From positions 62,001-126,000 of the forward strand of contig CAYQTE010000003.1 of NCBI GenBank assembly GCA_964420285.1: DNA of 64,000 bases, in the 5' to 3' direction. The translations under genes and the position numbers were made by a program. The notes beneath the pieces are model-generated. The model did not search any database and was not told where the DNA came from. It worked only from the letters and a program-made list of their open reading frames with translations. Of this stretch, positions 9,219-16,824 are shown in pieces (position 1 is the stretch's first letter; every line of letters starts with the position of its first letter). The stretch is from CAYQTE01 sp964420285. GTDB taxonomy: Bacteria; Planctomycetota; Phycisphaerae; Tepidisphaerales; Tepidisphaeraceae.

Positions 9219-9623
9219 ATGGCAACGATAACCAAAAAAGAGATCATCGATCGCATTGCTGATGGCGTGGGTCACCGGCGCGTGCAGGTCAAGCGGATCA
9301 TCCAGCAATTCCTCGACGAAATTGTTGACGAACTGGGCAAGGGCAACCGCCTGGAATTCCGCGACTTCGGCGTCTTTGAGACCAAGCTTCGCAAGGCACG
9401 CCGCGCCCAGAATCCCAAAACCCTCGCCCCGGTACAGGTCCCGGAAAAGCGCACCGTAAAATTCAAGCTCGGGCGTATGATGAAAAGACGCCTCGGTGAG
9501 CTGACCGGCGCCGCCATCGACGACGACGCGGGCGATCTGGACGACATGGACGAATCGTCCGACGGCGAGGACGTGGATGAAAAGGACGACGCCGACGATT
9601 CGGGCGAGGATGAGCCGGATTGA
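9219..9623 (+). CDS. HU/IHF-family DNA-binding protein with acidic C-terminal tail
   Basis: 134 residues from ATG at 9219, preceded by AGGGAGA; the longer frame to 8982 is out of character. Residues 1-95 are a standard HU fold: TKKEIIDRIADGVG at the N-terminus, FRDFGVFE, and the beta-arm (AQNPKTLAPVQVPEKRTVKFKLG). The arm carries the N-P pair that intercalates DNA in this family. Residues 98-134 are almost entirely Asp, Glu, Ser and Gly, an acidic tail absent from classical HU. The predicted role is a nucleoid-associated architectural protein; the tail may tune DNA affinity. Confidence 0.88.
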   Translation: MATITKKEIIDRIADGVGHRRVQVKRIIQQFLDEIVDELGKGNRLEFRDFGVFETKLRKARRAQNPKTLAPVQVPEKRTVKFKLGRMMKRRLGELTGAAIDDDAGDLDDMDESSDGEDVDEKDDADDSGEDEPD

Positions 9624-9672
9624 GTGGAGCCAGGTGGATTCCGAAAGTCGCCACCGGTAAAGATCGCCAGCC

Positions 9673-10065
9673 ATGCCAACCACGCGGACTGATCTCATCC
9701 GCCTGTCTCGCGCCAAGTTGCGCGATGCCGAAGTTCTTTTGAGGAATCGACGCTATCATGGGGCCGTGTATCTCAGCGGGTACGCTGTTGAATTCGCACT
9801 GAAGGCAAGAATCTGTCGGTCACTGCATTGGACGGAATATCCGACTCAAAAGGAATATGATTCGTTCAGGACGCACGATCTGGAACGGCTGCTGCATTTA
9901 TCCGGCCGGAGCCAGTCGATACGAAGCAGTGTCTCCAATACGTGGGCATGGTCGGAGGTGAAGCAATGGAAACCCGAGAAAAGGTACGAACCGCTAAGGA
10001 CAGTAACTCGGAAGTACGCCGCCGACATGATCGCCAACGTACGAACGGTTCTGGCGCTGATATGA
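9673..10065 (+). CDS. HEPN domain protein (pair 1)
   Basis: 130 residues, all helical. The N-terminal HEPN signature is clear: LSRAKLRDAEVLLRNRRYHGAVYLSGYAVEFALKA in pattern, followed by a THDLERLL motif. HEPN proteins are often RNases or partners in toxin-antitoxin modules. The common R-x4-6-H RNase motif is not evident, only R-T-H. The stop overlaps the start of the next gene (ATGA), indicating a translationally coupled pair. A related HEPN gene occurs at 28210-28686 in a similar arrangement. Confidence 0.75.
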   Translation: MPTTRTDLIRLSRAKLRDAEVLLRNRRYHGAVYLSGYAVEFALKARICRSLHWTEYPTQKEYDSFRTHDLERLLHLSGRSQSIRSSVSNTWAWSEVKQWKPEKRYEPLRTVTRKYAADMIANVRTVLALI

Positions 10066-10469
10066 GCCAGATTGCCGAAAAACTAAGGGGAATAGCGCGG
10101 GAAATCGTGGCAGATGGCCGTCCTTTGGGCTTTTTTGCCGCGTTCCTGCCGGACGATTCTCCCGGTGTGTGGGATGTTGTGGTCAGCGCGCCGTGGGCCG
10201 TGCGGGATCGAAGCGCAGCGATACACTATATTGTCCGCAAGCTACACGCGACGCTGACCAGGCCGGAATTGATGAAGATTGCCGGCGTCATTGTGCTGGA
10301 CAAGACGCCGGCGCCGCTGGCCGCGCGCCTGGGCAGCGTTGATATCGAGGAAAATGTGACGGCCAGCGACGTGGAAATCAACGACATCACCGTCCGGGCG
10401 GCCTATGTCTTCGTGTTGAAGCTCCCCAGGGTCCGAAAGCAAAAGTTGATTTCACGCCAAGTCGATTGA
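10062..10469 (+). CDS. Unrecognised protein coupled to HEPN gene (pair 1 partner)
   Basis: 135 residues starting at ATG 10062, which overlaps the HEPN stop by four bases. The protein is mixed alpha/beta (IVADGRPLGFFAAFLPDD, VWDVVVSAPWA, IAGVIVLDK, ITVRAAYVFVLKL). No nucleotidyltransferase G-S-x-D motif is present, so this is not the usual MNT-HEPN antitoxin. Its own stop overlaps the bioF start (TTGA). Close coupling suggests it works with the HEPN protein, perhaps as antitoxin or regulator. That is inference only. Confidence 0.65.
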   Translation: MSQIAEKLRGIAREIVADGRPLGFFAAFLPDDSPGVWDVVVSAPWAVRDRSAAIHYIVRKLHATLTRPELMKIAGVIVLDKTPAPLAARLGSVDIEENVTASDVEINDITVRAAYVFVLKLPRVRKQKLISRQVD

Positions 10470-11695
10470 ACACCGACTCCCGATTGGAACAGATTCTCGC
10501 CGCCGCGCTTCAGGCGCGCCAGCACGAGCATCTCCTGCGCCGCCGCGTGACCTGCCGGCATCTCGATGCGACGCACGTCGAAATTGCCGGCCGGCGGATG
10601 GTCAATTTCGCGACCAATGACTATCTCGGTCTGGCATGGCATCCGCGTGTGAGGGAAGCGGCCGGTGCGGCGGCCCGGTCGCATGGCGCCGGCAGCGGGG
10701 CATCGGCGCTGGTCAGCGGCTACACCGATCTGCACGCGCAGGCCGAGGAGGAAATCGCCCGCTGGAAGGGCACGCAAGCAGCCGTCATTCTGCCCAGCGG
10801 ATACCAGGCCAACCTTGCGGCGATTGTGGCGATCGCCAAAGCCGCGGAATCCACCGGCCGGCCAATCCGCCTGCTCATGGACAAGCTCGTTCATGCGTCA
10901 TTGATCGACGCGGTGGCCCTGAGCGGCTGCCGGTTCCGCGTTTTTCCGCATAACGGCATCGAGAAATTGTCGCGACTTCTTGTCGTCGGGGACAAGAACG
11001 GGGACGCATCTCGTTTTCCCGCCGAACCGCCCCCGCTCGATGTGATCGTCACCGAATCGATCTACAGCATGGACGGCGATGCGGCGCCTGTGAAGCGCTT
11101 GGCGGAATTGTCGGCCGCGTCATCGGCGGCATGGCTCCTGGACGAGGCGCACGGTACAGGCGTGTACGGCCAGCATGGCAGCGGCTATGCGGCCGAGCAG
11201 GGCGTGTCGGCCGATGTGACCATCGTGACCCTCTCCAAGGCAATGGGCTGCTCCGGCGGCGCAGTATGCGGCAGCCGGGCATTGTGCGACGCGATCGTTA
11301 ATTTCGGCCGGGCCTATGTCTATTCAACGGCCCTGCCCCCGCCAACGGTGGCATCGGTACTGGCGGCGCTGGCCGTCATGCGTGACGAGCCGTCGCGGCA
11401 GGCGCGGGTCCGCGAATTGGGCGTGCGCGTGCGGGCACAACTGGCGTCATTGCCCTTGGACACCAAGATCACCGGCGGCGATTCTCCGATTATCGCGGTC
11501 GTCGTGGGCGATGCACAGCAGGCGATAGGCATATCCCAGCGCATGGCCGACGCGGGTTATTGGATTCCCGCGATCCGCCCGCCGACCATACCGCCCAACC
11601 AGAGCCGCTTGCGGATCACGCTTTCCAGCGAGCACAGCGATACGGAAATCGACGGGATGATCGCGGCGATGGCTGGCGCGATCGAAGGGGCGTGA
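10466..11695 (+). CDS. bioF: 8-amino-7-oxononanoate synthase (KAPA synthase)
   Basis: 409 residues. This PLP enzyme of the alpha-oxoamine synthase family condenses pimeloyl-thioester with L-alanine in biotin synthesis. Visible motifs are NDYLGLA near 51-57, GSGASALVSGYTDLHAQAEEEIARW, TESIYSMDGD, LDEAHGTGVYG and the PLP lysine K258 in TLSKAMGCSGG. The start is TTG at 10466, overlapping the upstream stop; the first in-frame ATG would remove conserved sequence. Other bio genes are absent nearby. A related family member such as 2-amino-3-oxobutyrate ligase is possible but less likely given the motifs. Confidence 0.85.
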   Translation: MNTDSRLEQILAAALQARQHEHLLRRRVTCRHLDATHVEIAGRRMVNFATNDYLGLAWHPRVREAAGAAARSHGAGSGASALVSGYTDLHAQAEEEIARWKGTQAAVILPSGYQANLAAIVAIAKAAESTGRPIRLLMDKLVHASLIDAVALSGCRFRVFPHNGIEKLSRLLVVGDKNGDASRFPAEPPPLDVIVTESIYSMDGDAAPVKRLAELSAASSAAWLLDEAHGTGVYGQHGSGYAAEQGVSADVTIVTLSKAMGCSGGAVCGSRALCDAIVNFGRAYVYSTALPPPTVASVLAALAVMRDEPSRQARVRELGVRVRAQLASLPLDTKITGGDSPIIAVVVGDAQQAIGISQRMADAGYWIPAIRPPTIPPNQSRLRITLSSEHSDTEIDGMIAAMAGAIEGA

Positions 11696-11700
11696 GAAGG

Positions 11701-11739
11701 CCGCCGACAGGTTCCGTCGCCGGTTCACAACGTCGGCGG
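11701..11739. terminator. Possible bidirectional terminator between bioF and sigma gene
   Basis: CCGCCGAC (11701-11708) pairs with GTCGGCGG (11732-11739) across a 23-base loop at the convergent junction of bioF and the ECF sigma gene. There is no good T-run and the right arm lies in the sigma coding end, so support is weak. Confidence 0.3.
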
Positions 11740-12501
11740 CGGAAGATGCAGCGCGTTCCAGCGATGGGCAAAGAACGCTACCGCCGCGTGCAGGCGGGAT
11801 TTCACCGTGCCCAGCGGGATGCCCAGGATGTCGCCGATGGTCTTGTAGGGGAACTGGTGAAAATACGACAGCAGCACGATCTCCCGCAGATGCTGGGGCA
11901 TGCCGGCGATGGTCTGGTGAACCAGATCGCGCATCTCGCTCTCTTCCATCGGCTGGCTGGGCAGAGCGGCGGGCGATTTGAGCATATCGACGAACCGGCC
12001 GCCGTCGTCGTCGTTGGGGTTCATGCTCGCTTCCAACGGCGTGGTGTTGCGGCGGTTTTGCGAACGGAGCAGATCCCGAGCCTTGTTGGCGGCGATGGTG
12101 AACAGCCACGGCCGGAAATGCCGGGCGGCATCGAACGTGTCCGCGGATTGGTGCACCTGGAGGAATGTCTCCTGGAACGCATCGTCGGCGGCGGCCCGGT
12201 TGCCCATGAAGCGGATGAGAAAATGATACAGTTCCCGCTCATAGCGCTTGACCAGGGCATCGAAACTGGCCCGGTCGCCAGCGCGATAGGCCGACAAAAG
12301 CTGCTCGTCGGTAATGGTCCCAGCGGGCGGCGCCTGGGCCGGCGGTTCGGGCCGTGGGTTGGATTGCGATACCGTGTGGAAACCCGCATCGCCCAAGCCG
12401 GCCGCGATCGTTGCAGTAAAGGGAGGTGTGCCAACCGCAGGGTTCTCGGCCGGCTTTTCAGCGGCAGGATCGAACTTTCGCCCTTGCACATACAGGCGCA
12501 T
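11725..12501 (-). CDS. ECF-type RNA polymerase sigma factor
   Basis: 258 residues from ATG at 12501, chosen for the GGAGGAAACG ribosome site just upstream. Region 2 spans about 68-145 (AYRAGDRASFDALVKRYERE, AADDAFQETFLQVHQ, RHFRPWLFTIAANKARDLLR). Region 4 spans about 190-245 (MPQHLREIVLLSYFHQFPYKTI, GIPLGTVKSRLHAAV). There is an unusual Pro/Ala-rich N-terminal extension of about 60 residues before region 2. No anti-sigma gene is adjacent. Genes controlled cannot be told from this window. Confidence 0.9.
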   Translation of the reverse strand: MRLYVQGRKFDPAAEKPAENPAVGTPPFTATIAAGLGDAGFHTVSQSNPRPEPPAQAPPAGTITDEQLLSAYRAGDRASFDALVKRYERELYHFLIRFMGNRAAADDAFQETFLQVHQSADTFDAARHFRPWLFTIAANKARDLLRSQNRRNTTPLEASMNPNDDDGGRFVDMLKSPAALPSQPMEESEMRDLVHQTIAGMPQHLREIVLLSYFHQFPYKTIGDILGIPLGTVKSRLHAAVAFFAHRWNALHLPPPTL

Positions 12502-12882
12502 CGTTTCCTCCGATCTGTCACTATCATCATACCGCGCCGCGGCCAAAGTTGCAGCGGCGCTTTCAGCAAAACAGACTTGCGGTGGGCCTGATTCTTCCCT
12601 GGCAGGGCGGGCCGAGACCCAAGTCCTCTAGAGAGGCTAACTTCCCATGCCGATCTGATATTCCAGAATTCCGCCGGCTGGCGATGGGATGACAAGGTGA
12701 CTTGGTGAGTTGGTGATAAGGTGACTGAGGCCAGGTACCTCGCCATCCCCTCACCTTGTCACCCCATCACCCTGTCACCTTGTCACCCTGTCACCGTGTC
12801 ATCCACGCGTCTGTGCGATCGACGTTCCCAACCCGGCCCCGACTCGTGCTATACTGCGCGGAACAAGAAAGAGGAGTTACCA
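12502..12882. other. Non-coding spacer between sigma gene and sppA
   Basis: 381 bases with no credible gene. The left part is the upstream region of the leftward sigma gene. The middle contains an inverted arrangement of 8-base repeats (12688-12804). The right end has the sppA ribosome site GAGGAG at 12871-12876 and a possible -10 (TATACT near 12850). Confidence 0.6.
12688..12804. repeat. Short tandem 8-bp repeats, CACCNTGT type, in inverted halves
   Basis: The right half (12748-12804) is a run of 8-base units: CACCTTGT, CACCCCAT, CACCCTGT, CACCTTGT, CACCCTGT, CACCGTGT. The left half (12688-12730) carries the reverse-complement type (GACAAGGT, GACTTGGT, GAGTTGGT, GATAAGGT). The same motif recurs at 14171-14204. 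This resembles short tandemly repeated repetitive sequences known from other bacteria. Confidence 0.75.
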
Positions 12883-14040
12883 ATGAGCAATGCCATACCG
12901 CCGGGCCAGGGTCCGATTGATCCGCGAGACGCCTTTTCCCCGCCGCCACCGCCGGGCGGCGCGCCGGGACCGATGCCGCCGCCGGGTTTTCGCGCACCGG
13001 CCGGCTGGACCCCGCCGCCTATGGCGCCGCCACCGGGCATGTACATGATGCCCGGCTATGCGCCCCAGCGTCGCCGCGGTCTGCGCCTCGGAACCGTCTT
13101 CCTGCTCATTGCCCTGGTCATCTCCGTGCTGATCAACTTCGCCCTGGTCGGCGGTTCGGTGGATTCCAACCGCCAGGTCGTCCACAGCGGCGGCGCTGAC
13201 AAGGTCGCCATCGTTCCCATTGAGGAAGTGATCATGGACTCCACGGCTGCGAAATTGTCCGAATATCTCCAGGACATCAGGAGCGACAAATCGGTCAAGG
13301 CGATCGTGCTGGCGGTTGATACGCCCGGCGGATCCGCCTCGGCATCCGATGAAATATCCCATGAACTCATCGAGTTCCGCAGCGCCTTCAATGCCGACCG
13401 GCCCTGCCCGCCCATCGTCGTGTCAATGGGCGGCATGGCCACCAGTGGCGGGTATTACGTCTCCTGCGGCGCTGATTTCATCTTCGCCCGCACCGCCACC
13501 CTCACCGGCAACATTGGCGTCTACATCCCCAACTACAACGTCAGCAAGCTCATGGAGAAGTGGGGCATCGACGACACCACCACCTTCTCCAGCAACTCGC
13601 CCTACAAGAAATCCGGCTCGCCCACTCTCCCCCAAACCGATCAGGACAAGCCCTATTGGCAGGGCCTCGTCGATGCCATGGACAAGCAGTTTATCGACGT
13701 CGTCAAGGCCGGCCGGGGTAAGAAGCTCAATGGCCCCGACAGCGAACTCTACAGCGGCAAAGCCTTCAGCGGCGACACGGCCCTGGCTCTGGGCCTGATC
13801 GACAAGATCGGCTACGAGAGCGACGCCATCACCTATGCCGCCAACATGGCCGGCCTGAAAGACCCGACCGTCTTTCGCTATGTCCCCGAGCCGTATATCA
13901 CCCGATTGCTCACCGGCTCCAAGTTGCTGGTCCCCGGTCCCCAGAGCACCAGCATCAACATCAACGGCATCAACGTGGACGAAAAGGCGATCACCGATCT
14001 GCTCTCGCCCCGGCCGATGTATCTGTGGATGGGGCGGTAA
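12883..14040 (+). CDS. sppA: Signal peptide peptidase A-type serine protease (S49)
   Basis: 385 residues from ATG at 12883 behind GAGGAGTTACC; the longer frame to 12721 is just the repeat spacer. Residues 1-60 are a Pro/Gly-rich cytoplasmic segment, about 63-86 a single membrane helix (GTVFLLIALVISVLINFALVG), and about 100-340 the S49 domain. It has LAVDTPGGSASASDEI, MGGMATSGGYYVSCGAD with the likely nucleophile Ser in TSGGYY, and LTGNIGVYIPNYN. Enzymes of this family degrade leftover signal peptides and membrane-protein fragments on the outer face of the membrane. The single-domain length is closer to the short SppA type than to the 67-kDa E. coli enzyme. Confidence 0.87.
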   Translation: MSNAIPPGQGPIDPRDAFSPPPPPGGAPGPMPPPGFRAPAGWTPPPMAPPPGMYMMPGYAPQRRRGLRLGTVFLLIALVISVLINFALVGGSVDSNRQVVHSGGADKVAIVPIEEVIMDSTAAKLSEYLQDIRSDKSVKAIVLAVDTPGGSASASDEISHELIEFRSAFNADRPCPPIVVSMGGMATSGGYYVSCGADFIFARTATLTGNIGVYIPNYNVSKLMEKWGIDDTTTFSSNSPYKKSGSPTLPQTDQDKPYWQGLVDAMDKQFIDVVKAGRGKKLNGPDSELYSGKAFSGDTALALGLIDKIGYESDAITYAANMAGLKDPTVFRYVPEPYITRLLTGSKLLVPGPQSTSININGINVDEKAITDLLSPRPMYLWMGR

Positions 14041-14098
14041 GCCGGATCGCAGCGCATGTGCGAGCGCGCTCGATTGTCCGAGCCGACCGCCCCTTCCT

Positions 14099-14122
14099 CC
14101 TCTGCCTGTACTCGGGGAGAGG
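14099..14122. repeat. Extragenic palindromic repeat (REP-like), degenerate copy
   Basis: CCTCTGCC-tgtactc-GGGGAGAGG, an imperfect hairpin in the spacer after sppA. It shares its GTAC-centred loop with the copies at 15865-15886 and 21790-21815. Confidence 0.65.
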
Positions 14123-14176
14123 ACTGAGGCGAGGGGTTTTTCGCGTGGCGCTCCTCGCCGTAGCGTAAGAGGTGAC

Positions 14177-14203
14177 AAGGTGACGGGGTGTTTCTGTCAC
14201 CTT
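14177..14203. repeat. Hairpin of the GTCACCTT repeat type
   Basis: AAGGTGAC (14177-14184) and GTCACCTT (14196-14203) form a perfect 8-base stem with an 11-base loop downstream of sppA. It belongs to the same 8-base repeat family as the spacer upstream of sppA, so the gene is flanked by the motif on both sides. Confidence 0.6.
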
Positions 14204-14313
14204 GGCCGCCGTGAAAAAAATTCCGCGCTCCAGCGACGCGAAAAAGACGCGAGATCGGCCGGCGCGATTGTTGCCACACGCCGACAGTGTTTGCCGGCCG
14301 GTTCCAGCGGAAT

Positions 14314-14919
14314 TCATTTTGCCTTCGGCGGAATCGTCCCGCATTCCGGACATCGATCCGGCGTGGCGCGGAGATCGTAGCCGCAAGCGAGGCATAGGCC
14401 GTGGGATCGGCGATATCTCCGCCGCCGGCTGGCGAGAACAATGTTGAGCGTTTTGATGCCGGGCAGAATCCCGAACACGATTGCCAGCAACCAATAGCGG
14501 ATGTCGATAAAGCCCCTGTGAGCTTCGCTGCCCATGTATTGTGTTCGGTCCCAACCGGCGAATCCAAAATGTGACAGAATTGGATGAGACTTGTATATCC
14601 ACTTATATTCGGATGCGGCAAGTGCATGGGCATTTCCCGAACCATGCCACCACCCGAAGTTATGCTTTTCGTTCAGCGACATTCCCGCCACGTCCACGTC
14701 GTCCCGATAGATCCAGACCATCCAAAATAGCCCCTCGGCGGATTGCGCGGTCATGCTTAGGAAATGCCGCCCCGAGCGATCCGGCGGCCCCCAATACTCC
14801 CAGCCTTCCCCCAGCCAATAACTCCTGATCCAGAATGTAACGGTCAACAAACACAGCAGCAGCGATACCGCTGTCGTCGCGTTGGCCATCCACAGGCAAA
14901 GGCGTTTCACGCGGGCCAT
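14314..14919 (-). CDS. Planctomycete-type membrane protein with C-terminal zinc ribbon, paralogue 1
   Basis: 201 residues. An N-terminal membrane helix (about 10-33) is followed by an extracytoplasmic middle (SGRHFLSMTAQSAEGLFWMVWIYRDD) and a second hydrophobic segment (about 145-165). A basic stretch (RRRRYRRSHG) precedes the four-cysteine ribbon CLACGYDLRATPDRCPECG. Proteins with exactly this ribbon are common in Phycisphaerae-type planctomycetes and have no assigned function. A paralogue lies directly upstream on the same strand. Confidence 0.75.
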   Translation of the reverse strand: MARVKRLCLWMANATTAVSLLLCLLTVTFWIRSYWLGEGWEYWGPPDRSGRHFLSMTAQSAEGLFWMVWIYRDDVDVAGMSLNEKHNFGWWHGSGNAHALAASEYKWIYKSHPILSHFGFAGWDRTQYMGSEAHRGFIDIRYWLLAIVFGILPGIKTLNIVLASRRRRYRRSHGLCLACGYDLRATPDRCPECGTIPPKAK

Positions 14920-14935
14920 TCTACCCCGCTCCCGG

Positions 14936-15505
14936 TCATTTTGGCGGCGCTCCCGGTGTGGGCGGCACCGTCCCGCATTCCGGACACCGATCCGGCGTGG
15001 CGCGGAGGTCGTAGCCGCATATCACACATTGGCCGTGAGATTGGCGATACTTACGCCGACGCCAGCGGAGCATGTAGCGAAGCTCGAAAAGCGGAGGAAG
15101 CGCAAACGAGAGCGATGGGAACCAAAGCGGGACAAAAACCTCCGTTATGTACATCTCTGGCGGCGGCCGCGGCGGCGTCCCGGTCCCTGAAAATGTAAAG
15201 CTTGGCGGACGCCGCCCGTAAAGGAACCCCAAGTGGCGCCATGCGCCGTCCGCTACAAGATCACTCTCACGACTCGCTATCCGGGCAACAATTTGGCCGG
15301 GGCTAACGTAGTGGGACTCACGACTATTAAGACCGTTAGCCAGCACTGCTTCCGAACGAGACTCAATCGGATCGGAACTGTAATCCATCACGCCGCCAGC
15401 CAACTCAAAATCCACCACCGCCTGTTCGATCTGCGCCCCCACGTCACGCGGCTCGATATACCTCCAACGCTGATACCACCAATAGCTCCGCACCCATAGC
15501 CCCAC
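14936..15505 (-). CDS. Planctomycete-type membrane protein with C-terminal zinc ribbon, paralogue 2 (apparent 5' frameshift)
   Basis: 189 residues from the GTG at 15505. The C-terminal half matches paralogue 1 (YRQSHGQCVICGYDLRATPDRCPECG), with a second hydrophobic segment near 130-150. The GTG start leaves out most of the first membrane helix. In-frame codons upstream encode the missing helix (GLAAASLLLCISSVG) back to a stop, without an ATG. An ATG at 15563 begins the expected N-terminus in another frame. Removing one base from the AAAA run at 15551-15554 joins the two into MKRFADGLAAASLLLC. The gene is therefore either frameshifted, affected by a sequencing error, or uses an odd start. Function unknown. 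Confidence 0.65.
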   Translation of the reverse strand: MGLWVRSYWWYQRWRYIEPRDVGAQIEQAVVDFELAGGVMDYSSDPIESRSEAVLANGLNSRESHYVSPGQIVARIASRESDLVADGAWRHLGFLYGRRPPSFTFSGTGTPPRPPPEMYITEVFVPLWFPSLSFALPPLFELRYMLRWRRRKYRQSHGQCVICGYDLRATPDRCPECGTVPPTPGAPPK

Positions 15506-15680
15506 GCTTGAAATGCAAAGCAGCAGAGAGGCTGCGGCAAGCCCATCGGCAAAAGCGTTTCATCGGGTGAATTGTAACACGCCATGCTGCTTGGGAAACA
15601 ACCGTTCTGAACATCGGCTCGACTGGATTGTGGCCAATTTTCGGGGCAAACATAAGTCGATTCAGGCCGATCTCGTTCCC

Positions 15681-15703
15681 CCTCCCCTGGTATTCCGGGG
15701 GAG
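15681..15703. repeat. REP-like palindrome, copy 1 of spacer cluster
   Basis: CCTCCCC-tggtattcc-GGGGAGG hairpin followed by GTCGGGGTGGGGG. The same sequence occurs inverted at 15784-15806. Confidence 0.75.
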
Positions 15704-15783
15704 GGTCGGGGTGGGGGTTGCCCGTGGCGACGTTCCATAGGCGTCAAGCGATGGATCGCCGCGCGAAGAACCCCCACCTCAGT

Positions 15784-15806
15784 CCTCCCCCGGAATACCA
15801 GGGGAG
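15784..15806. repeat. REP-like palindrome, copy 2 (inverted relative to copy 1)
   Basis: CCTCCCC-cggaatacca-GGGGAGG with CCCCCACCTCAGT upstream, the mirror of copy 1 and its flank. The two could pair to form a long stem around the intervening 80 bases. Confidence 0.75.
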
Positions 15807-15864
15807 GATGAAAAGGCGGCAACCCGGCGAATCGGGCACTCGCCCCGACTGTCGCGCGGGGGGT

Positions 15865-15886
15865 CTCCCCCTGAGTACAAGGGGAG
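15865..15886. repeat. REP-like palindrome, copy 3
   Basis: CTCCCC-ctgagtacaa-GGGGAG, followed by the same ATGAAAAGGCGG flank as copy 2. Confidence 0.7.
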
Positions 15887-15942
15887 GATGAAAAGGCGGT
15901 CGGGGGCAAATTCGGGCACACTTTGCCCAGCCCACCCCGCCG

Positions 15943-16686
15943 TCAAAACGGCGAACTGTGGCGGCGGCGGATGTAGATTTCGTCGACGGCGGCGCGATCC
16001 GAGAGGGACAGGAGATAGAGGACGGCCTGGGCGATGTCGTCTGGCTGTAAGAGTTCGGTTCCGACCAGGTCGGGGCGGGCCTGGGCGAGCATGTCGGTTT
16101 CGACGCCGCCGGGGAGGATCGCGGAGATGCGGATGTTCGTGTCCTTGATTTCGGCGGCGATGGATTTGGTCAGGCCCATGACCGCGTGCTTGCTGGCGGT
16201 GTAGGCGGCTTGCAGCGGGTATCCCTTGAAGCCGACGACGCTGGAAATGTTGATGATGTAGCCGCGATCTTGCGGCCGCATTATTGATAGCGCGCCCTGG
16301 CAGCAGAGGAACGTGCCGCGAGCGTTGGTGGCGAAAACGGCGTCCCAATCGGTGAGGGCGAAACTCTCGGTCGGTCCGAACCGGCCGATGCCGGCGTTGT
16401 TGATCAGGATGTCCAGCCGGCCGTGGTCGCGTTTGATGGCATCGAACAACTTCGTGATCTCGCCCGGCCTGGCCAGATCGACGACGTGGGCAAATGCGTG
16501 GCCGCCGCGACTGCGAATGTCGTTTGTGACAGAATCGATCTCGGCCTTTGTGCGTGCCGCGAGCAGGACAAGTGCGCCGCGGTCGGCAAGCGATTGAGCG
16601 ATGGCCTTGCCGATGCCCCGGCCGGCGCCGGTGACGACGGCCACCTGGCCGGTGAGATCGGGTTGAAGCGGGGTTGTGGGAGTCAT
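15943..16686 (-). CDS. Short-chain dehydrogenase/reductase (FabG-like)
   Basis: 247 residues from ATG at 16686; upstream codons derive from a repeat. The classical SDR features are TGAGRGIGKAI at the cofactor loop (about 16-26), NNAGIGRFG (about 93-101), a catalytic Ser in NISSVVGFKGYP and YTASK with the catalytic Tyr/Lys. The Gly/Arg-rich loop suggests NADP(H) preference. It could be a 3-oxoacyl-ACP reductase or a general carbonyl or sugar-alcohol oxidoreductase. It is separated from the zinc dehydrogenase upstream by a strong inverted repeat, so membership in that operon is uncertain. Confidence 0.83.
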   Translation of the reverse strand: MTPTTPLQPDLTGQVAVVTGAGRGIGKAIAQSLADRGALVLLAARTKAEIDSVTNDIRSRGGHAFAHVVDLARPGEITKLFDAIKRDHGRLDILINNAGIGRFGPTESFALTDWDAVFATNARGTFLCCQGALSIMRPQDRGYIINISSVVGFKGYPLQAAYTASKHAVMGLTKSIAAEIKDTNIRISAILPGGVETDMLAQARPDLVGTELLQPDDIAQAVLYLLSLSDRAAVDEIYIRRRHSSPF

Positions 16687-16702
16687 GTTATTTCGGCTCT
16701 GA

Positions 16703-16792
16703 CTCTGCGCCTTTGCGCCTCTGCGAGGGATACTCTTTCTTCGTACGCCATTCGGGGAAGAATGTCCCTCGCAGAGGCGCAAAGGCGCAGAG
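16703..16792. repeat. Perfect 28-bp inverted repeat
   Basis: Arms at 16703-16730 and 16765-16792 are exact reverse complements, with a 34-base loop. The arms carry the GCGCCTTTGCGCCTCTGCG motif type. A related, diverged motif sits near 1327-1352. It lies between two leftward genes and could act as a terminator or RNA-stability element; it lacks a T-run. Confidence 0.8.
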
Positions 16793-16824
16793 GTCGGATG
16801 TTGCTCCTTTGCGCGTTCTGCGAG

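Larger units (their letters stand above)
15564..15942. other. Non-coding, repeat-rich spacer
   Basis: 379 bases with no credible gene. It holds three palindromic REP-like elements at 15681-15703, 15784-15806 and 15865-15886. The first and second lie in opposite orientation, and the second and third share the following ATGAAAAGGCGG. Confidence 0.6.

Noticed and set aside
10062..10469. MNT-type nucleotidyltransferase antitoxin for the HEPN gene
   Set aside because: The G-S-x-D...D catalytic pattern is absent and the residues do not fit that fold.
15681..15886. CRISPR-like array
   Set aside because: Only three copies with unequal spacing and mixed orientation; each is a self-complementary REP-type hairpin and no cas genes are present.
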